Assembly: GCA_014529385.2 (NCBI GenBank)
Contig: CM043963.1
Span: 111,074,912-111,138,911 of the forward strand
Reading direction: 5' to 3'
DNA from: Adiantum capillus-veneris
Taxonomy: Eukaryota > Streptophyta > Polypodiopsida > Polypodiales > Pteridaceae
DNA length: 64,000 bases
In this document: positions 1-10,847 of the stretch, in pieces
Numbering within the stretch: the first letter of the stretch is position 1
Layout: every line of letters begins with the position of its first letter
Translations under genes and position numbers: made by a program
The notes under the pieces: model-generated
The model's input: only the letters and a program-made list of their open reading frames with translations
What the model was told of the DNA's origin: nothing
Databases searched by the model: none

Positions 1-360
1 AGCAGGAGGCTTGAAGGGGAATCTCTCTCTCGCTCTCGTTTGTAAGCTCAACATATCTCTCTCTCGATTTTGAGGACATGAAGGGAGTGTGAGGTGGTGA
101 AGCGGGAGAGCAAGGAAGGGAGCTCTTGGGCAAGAGCAAGGGGAAGCTAGGCTTTCTCTCTCTCGCTCTCAAGCAAGCAAAAGGAGGGTATTATCTCTCT
201 CATTCTTCAACCGATGCAAGAGTAGGAAGAAGGAGACTCGATCTCTCTCGTGCTTAAGCAAGGAAGAAGGGGATATTCTCTCTTTCTCTCTCGGGACTTT
301 GAAGCAAGAGAAGGGTATTGTGGGAGGTTGAGGAGAAAAAAGGGAACTCAATGAGCTGCT
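1..360. repeat. GA/CT-rich low-complexity tract
   Basis: Irregular runs of tctctctctcgctctc alternate with purine-rich spacers (gaagg, gcaagag). No coding signal is visible. The tract ends directly where the gypsy RNase H sequence starts, so it may be material inserted into or rearranged with that element. Confidence 0.7.
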
Positions 361-1860
361 AAGGAGCAAAATGATTTTGACAAACTCAAAGAAAAGCTTA
401 CCTCCCAACCAGTCCTCATGCTTCCGGATCTCTCAAAGCCATTTGAGGTCCAATGTGATGCTTGTGGTGATTGCCTTGGAGCAGTTTTGCTTCAAGAAGG
501 GCATGCCATAGCATATGAGATTTGAAGGCTCAAATACGGATGAATGGGTCTTGGGCATTTATGAGAAAGATCTTTTAGCTATTCTACATGCCCTAGACAC
601 ATGGAAGCATTATTTATTGGGACTCCATTTATTCTACGAACCGGCCACCAAAGTCTCAAGTAGTTCATGACGCAAACCAAGCTTTCCAACAAACAAATGA
701 TGTGGAAAAATTTTCTTTCACAATTTTATTTCCATATTTCTCACATTTTTGGTAAGCATAATCAAATGGCTGATGCACTTTAAGCGACGACCAAAAGTTA
801 ATGCGGTGTCTATAGCTACTCACAATGATCTATCTTCTATGATAGATGAGTATGCTACTGACCCTGACTTTAGAGACATAATGTAAGCCCTTGCTTTGGG
901 GAAGAAAGAGGAACCATTCACCTTGCAGGATGGTTGTCTTCTCCATGGCAATAGGCTATGTGTTACCCACTCCCTTCGTGATGAGAAAGTCATGTATGAA
1001 TCCCATGCTCCTCCCTATGTGGGGCATAGAGGCATTCAACCTACTCTCCAAGGAGTAGACACGTACTTCTATTGGCCTACCATGAAAGTGGACATACAAG
1101 AGTATGGTTCAAAATGTGTAGTATGCCAAAAGACCAAGTATGATAGAGGGAAGCAACCTGGATTACTCCAGGCGCCATTGCCTATCCCAAATTCGCCATG
1201 GGAGATTTTATCTTTGGATTACCCAAGTCTATCCATGGAAATACATAAATATATATAGTCGATGGGTTTAGCAAGCAAACACACTCTATTCCTGTCAAAA
1301 AGTCCATTAAGTTACACCGAATGTAAACTCTCTTCATATCACAGATTCTCAAACACCATGGATTACCAACATCCATCGTGTCAGATAGAGATCCTAGAAT
1401 GACCATTAATTTTTGAAAAGGTCTCTTTGAAATCTAGAAACAAGATTGAATTTCTCTTCAGCCTATCACCCACAAACGGATGGCCAAAGTGGGATAGCCA
1501 ATCTTACGATACTCGATCTACTAAAGACTTATGTTACAGAAGTAGATCATCGCTCACAATGGAAAAAGTACTTACCTCTTATAGAGTATGCCTAGAATAA
1601 TACGGTACATACTTCTATGGGAAAATCACCTTTTGAAATAATTGAGGGAAGACCTAAAAGTCCCTTGATACTTAAAGTACATGGAAAGATCTTTGTTGTC
1701 AATGAGTATAGCCGTGACCTACAAGAATCTTTTCAAAAGATTGAGGAGGCTATATCCATCTCTCAACAAAAGCAAAAAGTTGCTGATGACAAAAGCACAA
1801 AAGGGATTTAACGCTCAAAGAAAATGATTGGGTCTTACGAAGGCTCGATTGAGATAAACG
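361..1860 (+). pseudogene. pol: Ty3/gypsy pol 3' fragment (RNase H and integrase)
   Basis: Remnant of a Ty3/gypsy polyprotein. RNase H sequence (LPDLSKPFEVQCDACGDCLG) starts near 400. An integrase zinc-binding HHCC segment lies at about 1000-1140, with paired His in SHAPPYVGHRG and Cys in CVVCQ. The integrase core follows: GDFIFGLPKS near 1200, SDRDP near 1385, and YHPQTDGQSG near 1470. The last motif normally reads QSE, so the third catalytic acid is replaced by Gly. The stretch GKSPFEIIEGRPKSP (about 1617-1665) is the typical integrase C-terminal part. Several frameshifts and stops make it non-functional. The RNase H and zinc-binding parts closely match the gypsy copy at 50.7-51.5 kb. No LTR is visible on either side. 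The parts that join are domain order and motif, not an open frame. Confidence 0.88.
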
Positions 1861-3338
1861 ACGTGCAAAAATCCTACGGGCCATCAAAAGTATTTTGAGC
1901 TTAATACACATAGGTACATTTATCATACCATATTACTTATGAATAAGCTGGTAGATGAAACATAGCATGCACTATGTGCTAGGCGTCAAAACCTCTGTAT
2001 ATTGTCGTGTCTCCATAATAAACGTGTTAATGTAAAGCAATATGCGTGCTCACTTCCTGTTTTTTGAACAACCATAAGAGGAAAGTCACCAACAAAGTAA
2101 CATATACATATAAGCATATGCATATTTTACATAAGTTTTCTAAGAAGCAAGCATAGTATTAAACAAAAAATGTCTCTAGGAAACCGTTTTGGAAGAGTTT
2201 CAATACAATGAATGAAGGGGAAGCCGTCGTTGTAATAAGCTTATATACAAATGGCAACAACAAATGCGGCTCAGGTACAATAATCTGTACTGTTTTGAGT
2301 ACATACATGTAATAAGTTTCTAGAAGTAGCAATGTCAGATCCCTTGAACAAAAAGTAGCAGAGGTAAGTAAATATATGGCAGGTGGGCTACAGAAACCTC
2401 TTGTGAGGATAAACAGATACAAAGTGTACTTACGGTTTTTTTTCAAAATATAGTAATACTACAAAGGAAATGCTGCCAAAATTTTGCAAATTAGGATATA
2501 AATACATAACAAACATAAGATAGTAATAATTTGGTTTTTAAAGCACTTAATTAAATTTACCATGGTAGACAAAAAGGTTGAAATGTAAAGAGGGTGTATG
2601 ACAACCTCCGTAGGATATTTGTCATTATATAAGGACGGGTGTTTTTTGAAAAAAGAAAGATTGTACAAACAAAATGCTGCCGAATTTTTCACAAATTTAA
2701 TATATTTCTTATTGGAAAGATGAATGTACATACCATAGAGATAGGGGTGCTTTTAAGACAACATTAAGTATAGAATGTAAGAATATTAACCTCATGTATG
2801 AAACCATTGTTGACAAACATGGGTACAAGTAGACAGCTAGGATAAGCATCACTCGAGACGTATTTAAGCTACCATAGATTTGGGACAAGCTCATGGCAGC
2901 ACATAAAGAGAAAAAGAGAACCAAGCCAATAGCAATTAAAGACCCTATCTCCAAGCCGTGTAAACCCATAAAAACTTTCACATACCATAATTGACCATAC
3001 TTACATAGACGAGCAAAAGAAAACATATGTTATGATTAGGAGTATGGTTGGGGTCCAGGGTGTGACAACAATAACAAGTAGTGGGGATTGCTTGATATAC
3101 CTGTCTTCCATTTAGTGCAAATTAATTCTAATTAATTGTACTTGAGGTTGGTTGGCCGGTAAAGATCCCCTCATCTGATAGGAGTTCCAGCTTTAACTCT
3201 ACTTTGTCATGTATCAAGTATCTTGTAATGTACTTTTTATGAAGAAATTATTCTATATTTTGTTCTATACACAATGTGATTCTTCAAGCAGTAATTAAGT
3301 CTATCAGTATATGGTTCTGAAAGATGGGATTTTTAAAT
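1861..3338. other. AT-rich non-coding stretch
   Basis: I see no supported gene here. Short open frames on the minus strand (about 75-105 codons) are AT-rich, hydrophobic by composition and show no domain. The 5' end of CACTA-1 should lie in or before this stretch, but no CACTA terminal repeat or gcgacg subterminal motif is present. Confidence 0.5.
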
Positions 3339-3339
3339 T

Positions 3340-3370
3340 CAAACACACACACACACACACACATTGTGTG

Positions 3371-3407
<37 letters not shown>

Positions 3408-3600
3408 ATGCATAAACAAAACACACACACACACACACACACATGCATAAAAAAAGAACATACACACACATTGAGAGAGAAAAAGAGAGAGAGAGAGAGA
3501 GGAGAAAACAAAGAGAAAGAGAGAGAGAATAAAAAACCAAAGAGAGAGGGGGAGAAGATAAAAGAGAGAGGTAAGGGGAGAAAACAAAGAGAGAAAGAGA
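3340..3600. repeat. (CA)n/(GA)n microsatellite block of CACTA-1
   Basis: Alternating CA and GA runs with spacers such as catgcataaaca. The same mosaic, longer, occurs in CACTA-2 at 29.6-30.1 kb, so it belongs to the transposon 5' region. Open frames read across it (RERE, THTH, SLSL) are artefacts. Confidence 0.9.
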
Positions 3601-3915
3601 TTAGGTTAAAATTAAAATTAGATTAGGTTAGATTACATTTAGATTTATGTTTATGTTGAGTTCCAAATTAGGTTAGATTTAGATTTATGCTACATTAGAT
3701 TTAGGTTAGATTAGATTTAGGTTTATTTAGGTTAGATTAGATTTAGCTTTATTTAGGTTAGATTAGATAAGATTTAGGTTTATTTTGAGTTAGATTTACG
3801 TTAGATTAGATTTAGGTTTATTTACGTTAGATTTAGATTTACGTTAGATTAGATTAGATTTAGGTTTATTTTGAGTTTAAGATTAAATCAGATCTAGATT
3901 TATGTTCAATGGACT
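3600..3915. repeat. TTAGATTTAGGTTA-type minisatellite
   Basis: Degenerate tandem units built from ttagattaga, tttaggtttattt and ttacgttagattt. The same degenerate array is present in CACTA-2 at about 30.34-31.12 kb, so it is an ancestral part of this transposon family's 5' leader. Confidence 0.85.
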
Positions 3916-4364
3916 AGCTTTTTTTAGATTTATGTTACATTTTAGTGCATGTCACAATGAAGGTGCGCTTTGTCCAAAGAGCAAACACTAGTTACACAAC
4001 AATATGTATATTCCCATCAGAATCTGACACTTATTATCTCACACACTAACTATATTTAATTAGCCATGAATCACCACATGTTCAATTACGTTAGATTTTG
4101 GATTGAGTTTTTATATTAGAGTCTACCTTTGAGATTACGGTAAAAAAGTTAGATTTAGACGAATGGTGATCCCTCTCTTCCTCTCTACGGATGCGGCCTT
4201 AAGCTGGCCAAAATCTTTCAACAGCATGATAGTCAGATTGGAGGCCAACATGTAATGTGCTAAGTAATCCCTCGAACAAATATTTACTGTGATAAGATGT
4301 TAAGATGCTGTGAAATGCTACAGCTAGAGAAGAGGCAAAGGGGTTTTGTCCACTACATGCACTA

Positions 4365-4512
4365 TCATGTAGACGTGGGTGTGTAGATTTATTGTACTCA
4401 CAAATATAGGCATTGAACAATAAAGACAAGATTATAACCCGGTGGTTATGATCTCTGTGCACCTCTAGACCGAGGTGTGCGGGGATTGGACATGACTAGA
4501 GAATGTGAGGTA
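4365..4512 (+). promoter_or_regulatory. Conserved CACTA leader block upstream of TNP2
   Basis: About 145 bp (agacgtgggtgtgtagattt through gaatgtgaggtag) conserved with CACTA-2 at 31268-31410 and, inverted and more diverged, at about 56150-56285. It sits immediately before the (GA)n tract and the first recognisable TNP2 exon. Promoter or 5' leader function is inferred from position and conservation only. Confidence 0.5.
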
Positions 4513-4526
4513 GTTTACAGTGTGAA

Positions 4527-4528
<2 letters not shown>

Positions 4529-4594
<66 letters not shown>
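4529..4594. repeat. (GA)n microsatellite
   Basis: About 33 uninterrupted GA units. The same position in CACTA-2 carries a (GA)n tract at 31410-31484. Confidence 0.95.
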
Positions 4595-4597
<3 letters not shown>

Positions 4598-4619
4598 CGG
4601 AGGATGTCAATAGAAGATT

Positions 4620-7600
4620 AAATTTATGTCTAGGTTATAATGCAATCAATCAAGCATGTTGTGCGACGGACAAGACGCGATTCTTTTCAGCACGCTCACG
4701 AATTTAGCGAGTTCGATCCATCTATTATAGATCGAGTTGTTGCCAATTATAACTTGTCGGACTCTGACGTTGGCCAACAAGGAGCAATCTTGCAACCCAA
4801 TAGACGTGCTCGCAGGCGCTTTGGTTAAGCAGCATATGTGAGGCCACAAGATGTAGGCTCTCACAACTAAGGGGATGATCATGCAGACCACATTTCCAAC
4901 GAGGCAATGTTTGAGCCCAAGATCGATGAAATGATCGAGACGATCATGGATTCAGAAAGGCTTATCTATGATGATATGAAAAGTGAAGCCGATATGCCAT
5001 TGTATGATGGAGCACGTGTGTCTAGATTGAAGGCGCTCCTGGTTCTTCTCAACATGCAAACGAAGTTTGGATGGAGTGACATTAGCCTCACAACGTCTTT
5101 CAAGTGATCTATTACAATGTGTTTACTTTAATAAAAAACTCTAGATGTATAATGATCTGATAGATTTTTACACAATTATACCGCATTCTTTTCGTTGTGT
5201 AGATTGCTCAAAGAGCACATACTGCTAGCTGATAATGTGATGCCAGATTCCAGAGAGGAAGCAAGAAAGATCTTGTGAAACTTGGGGGTGGATTACAATT
5301 CAATCCATGCGACATTTTCCTCTGCTTCCTCGCATCAAGCATTTCTTTGAATGTAAGTCCATGGCCGCCCTAGCATCATGGCATGAGGAGAATAAATCTT
5401 CAAATGGTGTTCTATGGATTCCTGCAGATTATGCAGCCTAGAAACATATAGATGAAACAAGGTTGGATTTTGCCAAGGAAGCTCGAAATTTGCACCTTGG
5501 CTTGGCTATGGATGGCGTAAATCCATTTGGTCAAAGATCAATATCTTACAGTGTATGGACCGTTGTCATTGTCAACTACAGCATTCCCCTGTGGTTGACT
5601 AAGAAGAAGGGGCACGTATGGCTAAGATTGATTGTGCTGGGGTGGTATAAAGTTAAGAATATGGATGTGTATCTTCATCTACTATTGGAAGAGCTAGAAC
5701 AATTGTGGATTGGCATAGAAGTGGTGGATATGAGTTGACACACAGGTCGACGGAATTCTTTGATCAGAGGCATTCTAATGTGGACCATGCATGACTATCC
5801 CGGACTAACAGAATGCTCTGGTGAATTACACTTAAACTCAAACACTATAAATCTTGGTTTTTCTCAAGCTTATCTATTATCATGTGTATACATGCATGGC
5901 TTCAAACAAGCGGATACAGAGCATGTGTCACATGTGGACCTAGACTGAATGCACTCAGGCGTCCTCATTGAAGAAGCAAATCTATGAAGGACGTCAAGCG
6001 TACCTTCTAGAGAATCATGTGTCACATGTGGACCTAGACTGAATGCACGTCAGGCGTCCTCATTGAAGAAGCAAATCTACGAAGGACGTCAAGCGTACCT
6101 TCCAGAGAATCATGTGTTACGTGATGGATTTTTGGGAAGAGAGCCACCAAGGATGTCTGCACAAGCATGGTTAGAGCAGAAGGAGATGTGTGATGACGGT
6201 TTACCCCCAGGGATGAAGAGACTCTCTCTATGGTACGAGTTACCATATTGGTCTCGATTCATCATCAATCACTTGCTCGATCCAACGCACATATTCAAGA
6301 ATGTGGGTAATCTGATATGGGACCATCTGACTCGCAAGAAAGACACTTTGGGAGCCAGGGTTGACCTTAGAAATGTGGATCGTATGGAGCAATATTGGCT
6401 GCAGACAGCATCCGATGGATCGATAAAACTCCCTAAAGCACCATGCATTTTCACAGGATCCCAAGAACGCAAAGTAAAAGAGACCATTCGATTTGTGTGG
6501 ACCCACACTGGCATAATGCACTCGCTCCGAACATGTTTTACTAAAGAAGGAAAGCTTACCGGTTTGAAGTCACACGACTGGCATAAAATGTGTCAGGTAT
6601 GTTCATAGTGGGAATTGTGTAACAAATTCATGTGTGGACTTTAATATCATTGTTGCACGTGTTTTGCAGTTTAATTTACCAGAGGCCATTGAGGGATGTT
6701 TGTCTTTTGACGTCCGTAAAACAATCTACAAACTTGCAAAGTTGGTGCAATGGATCTCACAAAAGGAGATCAACGTAGACTCCATACCATTTGCCAAACT
6801 AAATGTTGTGGAGGTTGTGTGCATGTTTGAGAAACACTTTCCTACTAACATGCTAACCATTGAGGTGCATCTTCTTGTTCACATAGTTGATGAGGTGGAA
6901 ATAGATGGCACACTACTTTCCAGATGGATGTTCTTTTTAGAACGTTTCATGAAAACACTCAAGGGATATGTGTGTCAGAAGGCACGTTCGGAGGGTAGCA
7001 TGGCAGAAGGTTTGCTGGTATGAGAGTCCCTAGTGTACATTGGAGAATGGCTAGACGGATTTGATAAAGCCCGGGACACACTATGGAGAACCATAGATGA
7101 TGAGCGCATATCTGGGATTGTCATGTGCAATCTCCGTGTTGAGAAGAAGATGATGGAAAATCTAGAGGCTAAAATCAATCGATTTTGCATGCTTCACAAT
7201 CCAGTGATGCAAAAGTGGATTTCACAATATGAGGATGCAAAGCAAGAGCGACAAAGGGCACGAATTGAGTGGAGACGAGGAAGACAATGATGCACTATCC
7301 GACGGGTCTGGAGAGCCTACCAACATACATGAGATTAAGATGGTTGCACAACCAATTGAAAAGCGCACAACAGTGCGGTGAAGAAGTGACTGAGGAGGAC
7401 TGGGAGTACTCTCGGGGTTGCGCAACCAAGGTAAGTTTGCAATGTACGACTCGTGACTTTCTAGATGTTTGAACGGCCACTCATAATCTTTGTTGGTTGT
7501 AGTATAAGTCATACACAGTATCATGCTGTAAAGATCGACATTTTAGGGTGGAACGGATCGACAAAAACCGTTTTACTCAACATTGTGGAATCATGGAAAA

Positions 7601-8253
7601 ATTTGAACAGTCTAGCTGACGACGGTCCTCTGATGCAGATCCTGTGGTGGCGGAACTCACTTACTTCGGCACGCTACAAGAGATTTTGAGGATCAGTTAT
7701 AGAGTATTTTTTGTTGACTTGTTTGACGTGCAATGGTTCAAGATAATCATGGAGGGTCGCAATGCTACTGTGCGTAGAGGAGAGTCTAGTTTTCTTGAGG
7801 TGGATTCAACTAAGAAATGGACTGACCTAAGAGAAACTTTCGTACTACCCGAGCATTGTGAACAAGTAAGTATGTAAATAGTTAACATCCAATTTTAGAA
7901 GTTATGTGCTTGGAAGATCTCATGTAATTTATGTGGCTCTGGTAGGTGATATTTCATCCTACAAAGTCTGCATTAAATTGGTGGTACGTCATAGAGGTAG
8001 CCCCTCGTAGTGCATAGATATATGAAGGAAACCATATGCCAATCACAACGGCATCAATGAAGGAGATCGAAGAAGATGCTTAGTCAAAAGCCACTGAGGT
8101 GCTGCCAGACGAGCATCAAGCTGCTACTCTCTATGGGGTGCATGGAGAGGATCTACAAAATGAAACGGAGGACATCTGTTTAAACGGAGAGCTCTATATA
8201 GATATAGGAAGTTATGCTGAGCTTTGCGAGGATGAGAGAGAGACCTCTTAAAG
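4620..8253 (+). pseudogene. tnp2: CACTA-1 TNP2 transposase (broken)
   Basis: Decayed copy of the CACTA transposase that binds element ends and cuts DNA. Exon-like blocks match CACTA-2: about 4640-5102, 5203-5819, from about 5900 to 6596, and 6670-7290 (DUF4218-like). CACTA-1 also keeps the end lost from CACTA-2: a short exon to about 7430, a DUF4216-like exon at about 7503-7865 (VFFVDLFDVQWFKI), and a last exon from about 7946 (VIFHPTKSALNWWYVIEVAP). Damage includes stops near 4828, 4868 and 7021, a roughly 125-bp deletion after YNSIH near 5305, and a 94-bp tandem duplication at 5922-6110. Splice sites are visible, for example a donor at 7431 (gtaag). Transposase-family membership is well supported by the long match to CACTA-2; activity is excluded. 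Confidence 0.85.
5922..6110. repeat. 94-bp tandem duplication inside a TNP2 exon
   Basis: The segment catgtgtcacatgtggac through accttctagagaat occurs twice in direct succession with a few substitutions. CACTA-2 has a single copy at 33027-33121. It is a recent replication- or repair-type duplication that disrupts the CACTA-1 exon. Confidence 0.85.
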
Positions 8254-8424
8254 CCATAAATATTGTATTTGAACAATTTTGCTCTATTTTATAATATATA
8301 TTGTATTCATGTGGCATTTTGTCCATTTTTGTCTATATGCGTCATTGCGTCATTGTATTTAATAGTCTTTGCATCCACTCTAGGTACGTATGCTCTAGGT
8401 ATGTTCTCACAAGCAGGGATGACG

Positions 8425-8655
8425 AGCACTGCGCTCCGAGTGCGATGGAGACTGAAGCTGCAATCGTGAAGGTTTGCTCAATATAGATGTTGCTCGTCCC
8501 AACGCTAGATCTAGTTGATTGGGTGAAAGAGACACTAAGAAGCACTACTACTGCTTCTCAGCGTCTCTTTCACCCGATCAATTAGATTTAGTGGTGTGGC
8601 ATGAGCAGACCTTCGTGATGCAGCTTCAGTCTCCATTGCACCCGAAGCGCAGTGC
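8425..8655. other. Long foldback (stem-loop) between TNP2 and TNPA
   Basis: The left arm starts agcactgcgctccgagtgcg and ends gacactaagaagca. The right arm is its inverse, ending ttcgggtgca reversed into agtgct at 8655. Arms are about 105-120 nt, roughly 85-90 percent identical in the outer and inner parts, with an unpaired bulge in the middle and a loop of about 7 nt near 8548. A transcript would form a nearly perfect hairpin. CACTA-2 lacks this segment. Confidence 0.85.
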
Positions 8656-8716
8656 TTTTACAAATTCACAGAAATTCAACGAAATCTCTCTACATAGGAA
8701 TCCCTCCCCCTTTATG

Positions 8717-8717
<1 letters not shown>

Positions 8718-8765
<48 letters not shown>
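8718..8765. repeat. (CT)n microsatellite
   Basis: About 23 CT units upstream of the TNPA-like reading frame. Confidence 0.95.
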
Positions 8766-8766
<1 letters not shown>

Positions 8767-8833
8767 TTGTCCATGTTTTTTCTTCTCCATTCATTCAATA
8801 TTAAGATTAAACGTTCGTGTGTTTAATGCTGGT

Positions 8834-10152
8834 ATGGATGATGATGAGTTTCTTTCTTCTTTGTCACCCCAACAGAGACAGTGGTACGTGGAGCGTCATC
8901 GCTCTGGAGAACCAACACACGCTCCTACTCCTTTAGCGTCTCCCTTTGTTTCGAAGCATTTAGCACGCTCTGAAGCATCAGTGTCGACAAGACGATCTTC
9001 ACACTCATCTAGGCACCACGCTCTAGTGGTGGCGGCGGCGGTTGTTGTGGGGATGCTGCCGCCAATGCCTCGACACCACCTCGTGTTTGACGAGGCTCTT
9101 TATCCTCCCCTTCTTTGCCCGTCCCCACACCAGCCACGACATCGCCATCTACACCAGGTTTTGTGCGGCTGACGGTCGTTCCTAGCAGCTACACACCACT
9201 AGCTACTCCTCCACGAGTCACTCCAGTCGACACTCCTCGCTTCGTGGCCCAGACTCCAGTGGAGACACCTGACATCCGTACCCCCATTGACGTCGCTAGA
9301 GACCCCTGTCGGGACACCCAGGTTCACGCGTCACCGACGAGAGGGCTTGCCTTACTCTGTCGACTTCAGTGGCGGAATCATCTTGGATGATGAAGGCAAG
9401 AAGGTGATCTCGTGCATGCACGGTCTTTGCTCTCAGGTGTTTAGACACTACATACTAAACACCTGGAGTGAAGTACCAAGTGATTTAAAAGACAGAGTCA
9501 TCAGCGTGCTGCATGACGAGTTTCTCGTTTCAACACGGGATGATCGCTTCAATGAGGACCCGATGAAGGTTCGAATGCGCGAATACTGCAAGCACAAGCA
9601 TTCCGAAGTGCAAAAATCAATTAAGCATGGGTGGAACATACCAGATTGGCTGGCCAAAGAAGATTGGAAGAATGCAAAGAAAGCAGCGCGGGAGAATCCC
9701 GACAAGTGGAAGCAACAAAAGGAGGCAGCCTAAGCGCGAGTAGAGGCAGGGAGCTCGCACCACTTGGGGAACGACGGGTGGACATCATTTGAGGCCAATT
9801 TTGTGAGTGTTTTTGCATTGCTCTTTAGGTTTGATAGTTTAGGGTTTAGGGGTTTTTAAATTCTAACATAATGGATTCTTTGTATGTTTTGACAGTGGTC
9901 GATGACAGGACGTGACCCCACTCCGTACGAGCGCGATTATGCAGGCAGGAAGGGCTTAAACGCCCTGATGGACATTCTGAGTTCTTGCGACAGCATGGTT
10001 AGTATTAGGGTTTACTCTTTTCTATTTGTTGTATTGTTTTATAAATTATATGTTTATACTTACATAAAGATGTCTTATTGTTTTTTTTGCAGAATCCGAC
10101 AGATACGCCACTTGGACGCGATGAGATGTCTGATTACACGATGTCAGTCTAG
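8834..10152 (+). pseudogene. CACTA-1 TNPA-like protein gene (frameshifted)
   Basis: Second gene of the CACTA element, of the plant En/Spm putative-transposase type (PF03004-like C-terminal part). The start at 8834 (MDDDEFLSSLSPQQRQWYVE) gives a plausible N terminus absent from CACTA-2. A glycine/Pro/Thr-rich linker follows (about 9010-9300), with at least one frameshift near 9010 and a stop near 9088. The conserved part at about 9340-9730 includes YSVDFSGG, VFRHYILNTWSEVPSDLK and PDWLAKEDWKNAKKAA. A stop at 9731 replaces the Arg codon seen in CACTA-2. Downstream exons resemble those of CACTA-2: about 9897-9997 (SMTGRDPTPYER), then 10093-10152, ending in a stop. The family is known to bind subterminal repeats; that role is inferred here. 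Confidence 0.75.
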
Positions 10153-10544
10153 CCGTAGCTAGATAGCATTAGTTTCCTTTTGTCGTAGCATATGTATCAT
10201 GAGATGACGTTTATACGTCTTTTTGTAATTATTGGAAACCATGTATATTTTTTCAATAATGACAATGGTGTTGTAACTATTACATTTGCAAAGTTTGACA
10301 ATCAAGTGATTTTGCCTATGATGTGTACAATTGTCATTGATTTAGTTTCATCAATTTACTTTTGTCAATTTTGTATCTTTATTCTGCAATACTATGGATG
10401 ATGGAGTTAATGGTTATATTGTCTTGTGGGTGACTACTTTGGGTCTATATCTAAGCTTGCACTTTCTTTCAAAGGTGAATCTGGGCTTATCTTGGATTCA
10501 TTTAGGTTTACTCTATTATTGAAACATTCAATATGGTTGATGGG

Positions 10545-10847
10545 TGGCAGGGCATTGAATGCCCTGCCACCAAAAAACATTTCTCTCGGGCGTCGCTATA
10601 AGCGTCGCTACATGAGGCTCTACAACGTCTCTATGAACGTTACTATAGGTGGCCTGTAAACATTGCTATGATCGTCGCTATAGGAATCACTATATAGAGA
10701 CATCTATAGTGATGCATATAGCGACGCATATAGTGACGTTCTCTTATCGACGTTGTTAGCGACGGTCTTAGCGACGTCGGGGATTATAAAAAACCAATGT
10801 ATTTTTGTCGCTAACAGCGTCACAAGTGCACAAAACCTCTTGTAGTG
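10545..10847. other. CACTA-1 3' subterminal repeats and terminal repeat
   Basis: Begins with a small palindrome (ggcagggcattgaatgccctgcc), followed by many copies of cgtcgctat and gcgacg in both orientations, ending in CCTCTTGTAGTG at 10836-10847. The bases after the end are TAG. The matching 3-bp target duplication cannot be checked because the left end is missing. Such repeats are normally the binding sites for the TNPA-type protein. Confidence 0.88.

Larger units (their letters stand above)
3339..10847 (+). mobile_element. CACTA-1: 5'-truncated CACTA (En/Spm) transposon
   Basis: The right end carries about 300 bp of subterminal gcgacg/cgtcgc repeats and finishes in CCTCTTGTAGTG, the inverse of the canonical CACTACAAGAGG terminus. 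Internal order is microsatellites, TTAGATT minisatellite, conserved leader, (GA)n, TNP2 transposase, foldback, TNPA-like gene, 3' subterminal region. The order and sequence match CACTA-2 (29351-36111) from position 3339 onward. The part equivalent to the first roughly 430 bp of CACTA-2 (terminal and subterminal repeats) is missing, so the element cannot be mobilised as a unit. It retains about 1.7 kb, 7352-9030, that CACTA-2 has lost. TNP2 and TNPA frames are broken by point stops, a deletion and a short tandem duplication. Confidence 0.88.

Noticed and set aside
2709-3026. 105-codon hydrophobic minus-strand frame as a membrane protein
   Set aside because: AT-rich sequence yields hydrophobic codons by composition; no start context, homology or splice support.
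3600-3915. TTTAGGTTA-like array as an interstitial telomere repeat
   Set aside because: Units are irregular and lack the plant TTTAGGG period; the same array occurs as part of the CACTA leader.
6034-6521. Minus-strand frames opposite TNP2 exons (also 33043-33530)
   Set aside because: Antisense shadows of the transposase exons; no independent coding evidence.
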